A stretch of 7,441 nucleotides of DNA, from NCBI GenBank assembly GCA_023484185.1, contig JAMDBC010000127.1:1-7441 (forward strand). Reading direction: 5' to 3'. Origin of the DNA: Chloroflexota bacterium. Its GTDB lineage: Bacteria; Chloroflexota; Anaerolineae; Anaerolineales; Villigracilaceae. A program made the translations under genes and the position numbers. The notes under the pieces are model-generated. The model made no database searches, was not told the DNA's origin, and was given only the letters and a program-made list of their open reading frames with translations. Numbering within the stretch: the stretch's first letter is position 1; each line of letters opens with the position of its first letter. This document shows, piece after piece, positions 5,561-7,441 of the stretch.

Positions 5561-6574
5561 ATGAAAAAACTGATTTATGTTCTAGCGTTGCTGGCGTTGT
5601 TGCTCCTGCCTGCCCATTCGGCCTACGCATGGAACAAAACCCTCGATGGCCGCGTGGTTGTCGGTCAGGGTTTTACATTGAAGTCCGGCGAAACACTGGA
5701 TGGTGACCTGGTTGTCATCGGCGGAGAGGTGACAATTGAGAACAATGCAATCGTGAAAGGCGACGTGGTCTTGATCGGCGGAAGCCTTAAGCTCGATGGT
5801 CAGGTGACAGGCAACGCCGTGGTTATTGGGGGTGTAGCCACTATGGGCGAAAAGTCTCAGCTCGGCGGCGACATGGTCACCGTCGGCGGATCGCTCCAAC
5901 GCGCGGAGGGCGCGGAAATTGGCGGTAACGTGGTAACCAATTTGTCTCCCACTATCTCGATACCGGCCATTCCCACAAACCCGCCCAGTGTCCCTCAAGT
6001 ACCCCTCTTGGAAATCCGCCCCAGCCCATTCGGACAAGTCTTTGGCATTCTGGCCCAGGCCATCTTGATCTCGGTGCTCGCCATGACCCTGATGCTCTTC
6101 CTGCATCCACAACTGGATCGCGTGGCACAAACCATCGTTTCACAACCCTTCATGGCCGGCACGGTTGGCTTCCTGACAGCAATGTTCGCCCCCATCGCTT
6201 TAGTGATATTGGTTGTTACCTTGATACTCATCCCGGTCGCTCTCGCGGGCGTATTCCTGCTCGTGCTGGCCTGGCTGTTCGGCATGATCGCCATCGGCAT
6301 CGAACTTGGCGACCGCTTCACGAAAGCCATTCACCAAAACTGGGCGCCCGTTCTATCAGCGGGCCTTGGAACCTTCATGTTAATGATCATCGTTGGCACT
6401 GTCAACACGGTACCCTGTATCGGATGGCTGGCCAGCGTCATCGTTGGATTGGTGGGAACCGGCGCGGTCATGATGACGATGTTCGGCACGCGGCCAGTTA
6501 CAGGTCTGGGCACGATCGCTTCCCCATCCGCCCCGATAGCGGTCCCTAGTGAACCAATCCCGCCCGCGTCTTGA
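5561..6574 (+). CDS. Secreted, membrane-anchored protein with bactofilin-like beta-solenoid repeats
   Basis: The product is 337 residues. Residues 1-23 are a signal peptide (MKK, a Leu-rich core, then AYA before Trp24). Residues about 30-126 form a right-handed beta-helix type repeat, with GD/GN-x-V-x-I/V-GG units at 48 (GDLVVIGG), 67 (GDVVLIGG), 84 (GNAVVIGG), 103 (GDMVTVGG) and a fifth degenerate unit at 122 (GNVV). Spacing is 17-19 residues. This resembles polymer-forming bactofilin-like domains, which are normally cytoplasmic. A Pro-rich linker (134-155) leads to a membrane domain with about four hydrophobic segments between 160 and 305, and a Pro/Ser-rich tail ends the protein. The ribosome site AAGGAG lies at 5547-5552, 8 bases before the ATG. 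It is third in the sigma/anti-sigma operon and is likely controlled by it. It may scaffold or sense the envelope; exact function is unknown. Confidence 0.82.
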   Translation: MKKLIYVLALLALLLLPAHSAYAWNKTLDGRVVVGQGFTLKSGETLDGDLVVIGGEVTIENNAIVKGDVVLIGGSLKLDGQVTGNAVVIGGVATMGEKSQLGGDMVTVGGSLQRAEGAEIGGNVVTNLSPTISIPAIPTNPPSVPQVPLLEIRPSPFGQVFGILAQAILISVLAMTLMLFLHPQLDRVAQTIVSQPFMAGTVGFLTAMFAPIALVILVVTLILIPVALAGVFLLVLAWLFGMIAIGIELGDRFTKAIHQNWAPVLSAGLGTFMLMIIVGTVNTVPCIGWLASVIVGLVGTGAVMMTMFGTRPVTGLGTIASPSAPIAVPSEPIPPAS

Positions 6575-6598
6575 GCCTCTTATCCCACATGATATAAT
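6571..6598 (+). promoter_or_regulatory. Candidate extended -10 promoter for the downstream hydrolase gene
   Basis: TTGAGC (6571-6576) overlaps the stop codon of the preceding gene and is followed after 16 bases by a perfect TATAAT (6593-6598). TGA (6590-6592) stands directly before the -10, giving the TGnTATAAT extended form. The expected start is near 6605, about 135 bases before the ATG at 6740. Confidence 0.55.
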
Positions 6599-6601
6599 CA
6601 G

Positions 6602-6639
6602 CCCGCCTCGGTGATAATTTGCCGGGGCGGGTTTGATTT
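6602..6639 (+). terminator. Intrinsic terminator of the sigma operon
   Basis: CCCGCCTCGG (6602-6611) pairs with CCGGGGCGGG (6622-6631) over 10 positions, one being a G-U pair, around a 10-base AT-rich loop. TTTGATTT (6632-6639) follows as a modest U-tract. It lies 27 bases after the stop of the beta-solenoid gene, the right place to end that transcript. Confidence 0.75.
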
Positions 6640-6679
6640 ACAGCTCACTTCGCAAAATTCAAACCAAATATTCCTTCGT

Positions 6680-6703
6680 GCCTGAGTGAACCCGCCATCA
6701 GGC
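6680..6703. repeat. Short inverted repeat in the hydrolase leader
   Basis: GCCTGA (6680-6685) and TCAGGC (6698-6703) are perfect 6-base inverted copies around a 12-base spacer in the gap before the gene at 6740. It could be a small operator or leader hairpin. An AT-rich CTATAAATATTTA follows. With arms this short, chance is a fair explanation. Confidence 0.3.
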
Positions 6704-6739
6704 CTATAAATATTTACACAGGAAGCAGCAGGAGGAAAC

Positions 6740-7441
6740 ATGTTACCCAAAATAGAAATACCCAACACGCCCAGCCACAATGCCGCCCCACCGCTAATCG
6801 AAATAGCCGGCACTCACCGCGAAATGGGCCGACAGATCGGCGAAGCGCGCCGCGAGCAAATTCAACATAGCATCGCCAACGCACATATTCTAATTGACCA
6901 ATCCTACGATCAGGTCGAACTGACGTGGGAAGGTGCACAGATCCAGTCGCACAAATACCTGCCCTTTGCCGAAGAGCGTTATCCGCAATACGTGGACGAA
7001 ATGCGAGGCATGGCAGAAGGCGCCAACGCGGCCTTCGACGATATCATGGCTCTCAACGTCATGGAAGCCGTGACGATGGATGCGCTCCATCTCACACGCT
7101 GCACCAGCTTTGCAGTCAACGAACAGCGTACCGCAGATGGGCATATCCTTGCAGCCCATAACGAAGATTGGGTGCCGGAAGACGAAGATGATACGTATGT
7201 GATCTCGGCTCGACCAAACGACGACCCGCCTTATCTTGCCATGACGTATGGCGGGCTTCTGCCCAATGTGGGATTCAACGCTTATGGCATCGCCCAACTC
7301 ATCGACTCGGTCTACCCGACCGATTCGCGCATCGGCATTCCGCGCCTGGTGGTGGCACGCGCTGTGCTGGCCGCACGCCGCATCTCTGGCGCCATCGGAC
7401 GCGTGCTCGTCCCTCACCGCGCGGCCGGATATAACCACCTT
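6740..7441 (+). CDS. C45-type Ntn hydrolase (acyl-CoA:6-aminopenicillanate acyltransferase-like), N-terminal part
   Basis: The frame is open from ATG 6740 to the window end, 234 codons, so the 3' end is missing. Residues 20-40 (IEIAGTHREMGRQIGEARRE) match the N-terminal 'GTPxExGxxxG' type segment of the family. YVDEMRGMAEGANAAFDDIMALN (about 84-106) is the typical helical region before the nucleophile. RCTSF (120-124) supplies the expected N-terminal nucleophile Cys121 (codon 7100-7102), and GHILAAHNEDW (134-144) is the conserved segment after it, with Asn141-Glu142-Asp143. Related enzymes self-cleave before this Cys and then hydrolyse or transfer acyl groups on amides; the bacterial physiological substrates are mostly unknown. 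GGAGG at 6731-6735 is 4 bases before the ATG. The gene is preceded by its own candidate promoter and so is probably separate from the sigma operon. Beta-lactam biosynthesis is not implied. Confidence 0.85.
   Translation, partial: MLPKIEIPNTPSHNAAPPLIEIAGTHREMGRQIGEARREQIQHSIANAHILIDQSYDQVELTWEGAQIQSHKYLPFAEERYPQYVDEMRGMAEGANAAFDDIMALNVMEAVTMDALHLTRCTSFAVNEQRTADGHILAAHNEDWVPEDEDDTYVISARPNDDPPYLAMTYGGLLPNVGFNAYGIAQLIDSVYPTDSRIGIPRLVVARAVLAARRISGAIGRVLVPHRAAGYNHL

Noticed and set aside
5582..6130. Minus-strand open frame of 182 codons opposite the beta-solenoid gene
   Set aside because: The plus-strand product has a signal peptide, ordered repeats and membrane segments; the antisense product has no recognisable feature.
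6890..7438. Long open frame on the minus strand (about 182 codons) opposite the hydrolase gene
   Set aside because: The plus-strand frame has clear family motifs (RCTSF, HNEDW) and a ribosome site; the minus frame is rich in His/Arg/Val with no domain sense, typical of an antisense shadow.

Overview
The window looks like chromosomal DNA of an uncultured or little-studied Chloroflexota bacterium, probably Anaerolineae. This rests on overall protein character: a site-2 protease ending in an NLIPAG-x-LDGGH motif, a family-1 solute-binding lipoprotein with a Thr/Pro/Ser-rich linker, an ECF sigma unit with a secreted glycine-rich repeat protein, and a GTCATTGCGAG-type palindromic repeat. It is an inference from memory of such proteins, not from a search. 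I see no phage, transposase, CRISPR, tRNA or rRNA.

Layout. (i) Bases 1-2768, plus strand: the C-terminal half of an M50 site-2 protease (cut by the window start), overlapping by 8 bases an extracellular solute-binding lipoprotein, then a PlsC-like acyltransferase whose start codon sits at the end of a tandem octamer repeat. (ii) Bases 2769-2854: a palindromic hairpin repeat that fills almost exactly the gap between two convergent genes. (iii) Bases 2856-4301, minus strand: an MFS transporter of the sugar:cation symporter type, with a glycine-rich hydrophobic insert in its middle. (iv) Bases 4302-4452: a divergent promoter region with a housekeeping-type promoter for the transporter and a good candidate ECF-type promoter for the sigma gene. 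(v) Bases 4453-6574, plus strand: a tight three-gene operon of ECF sigma factor, zinc-finger anti-sigma with three predicted membrane segments, and a secreted, membrane-anchored protein with bactofilin-like beta-solenoid repeats. (vi) Bases 6575-6739: a terminator hairpin and an overlapping extended -10 promoter. (vii) Base 6740 to the end, plus strand: the N-terminal 234 residues of a C45/acyl-CoA:6-aminopenicillanate acyltransferase-like Ntn hydrolase, cut by the window end.

How the genes may work together. The sigma/anti-sigma pair probably reads an envelope signal and controls its own operon, with the beta-solenoid membrane protein as an effector or co-sensor. The first cluster (intramembrane protease, lipoprotein, lipid acyltransferase) is also envelope-oriented, but its members have no proven joint role. 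No complete new system such as a defence island is visible. The most unusual items are the secreted bactofilin-like protein in the sigma operon, the glycine-rich insert in the transporter, and the repeat elements placed exactly at gene boundaries.
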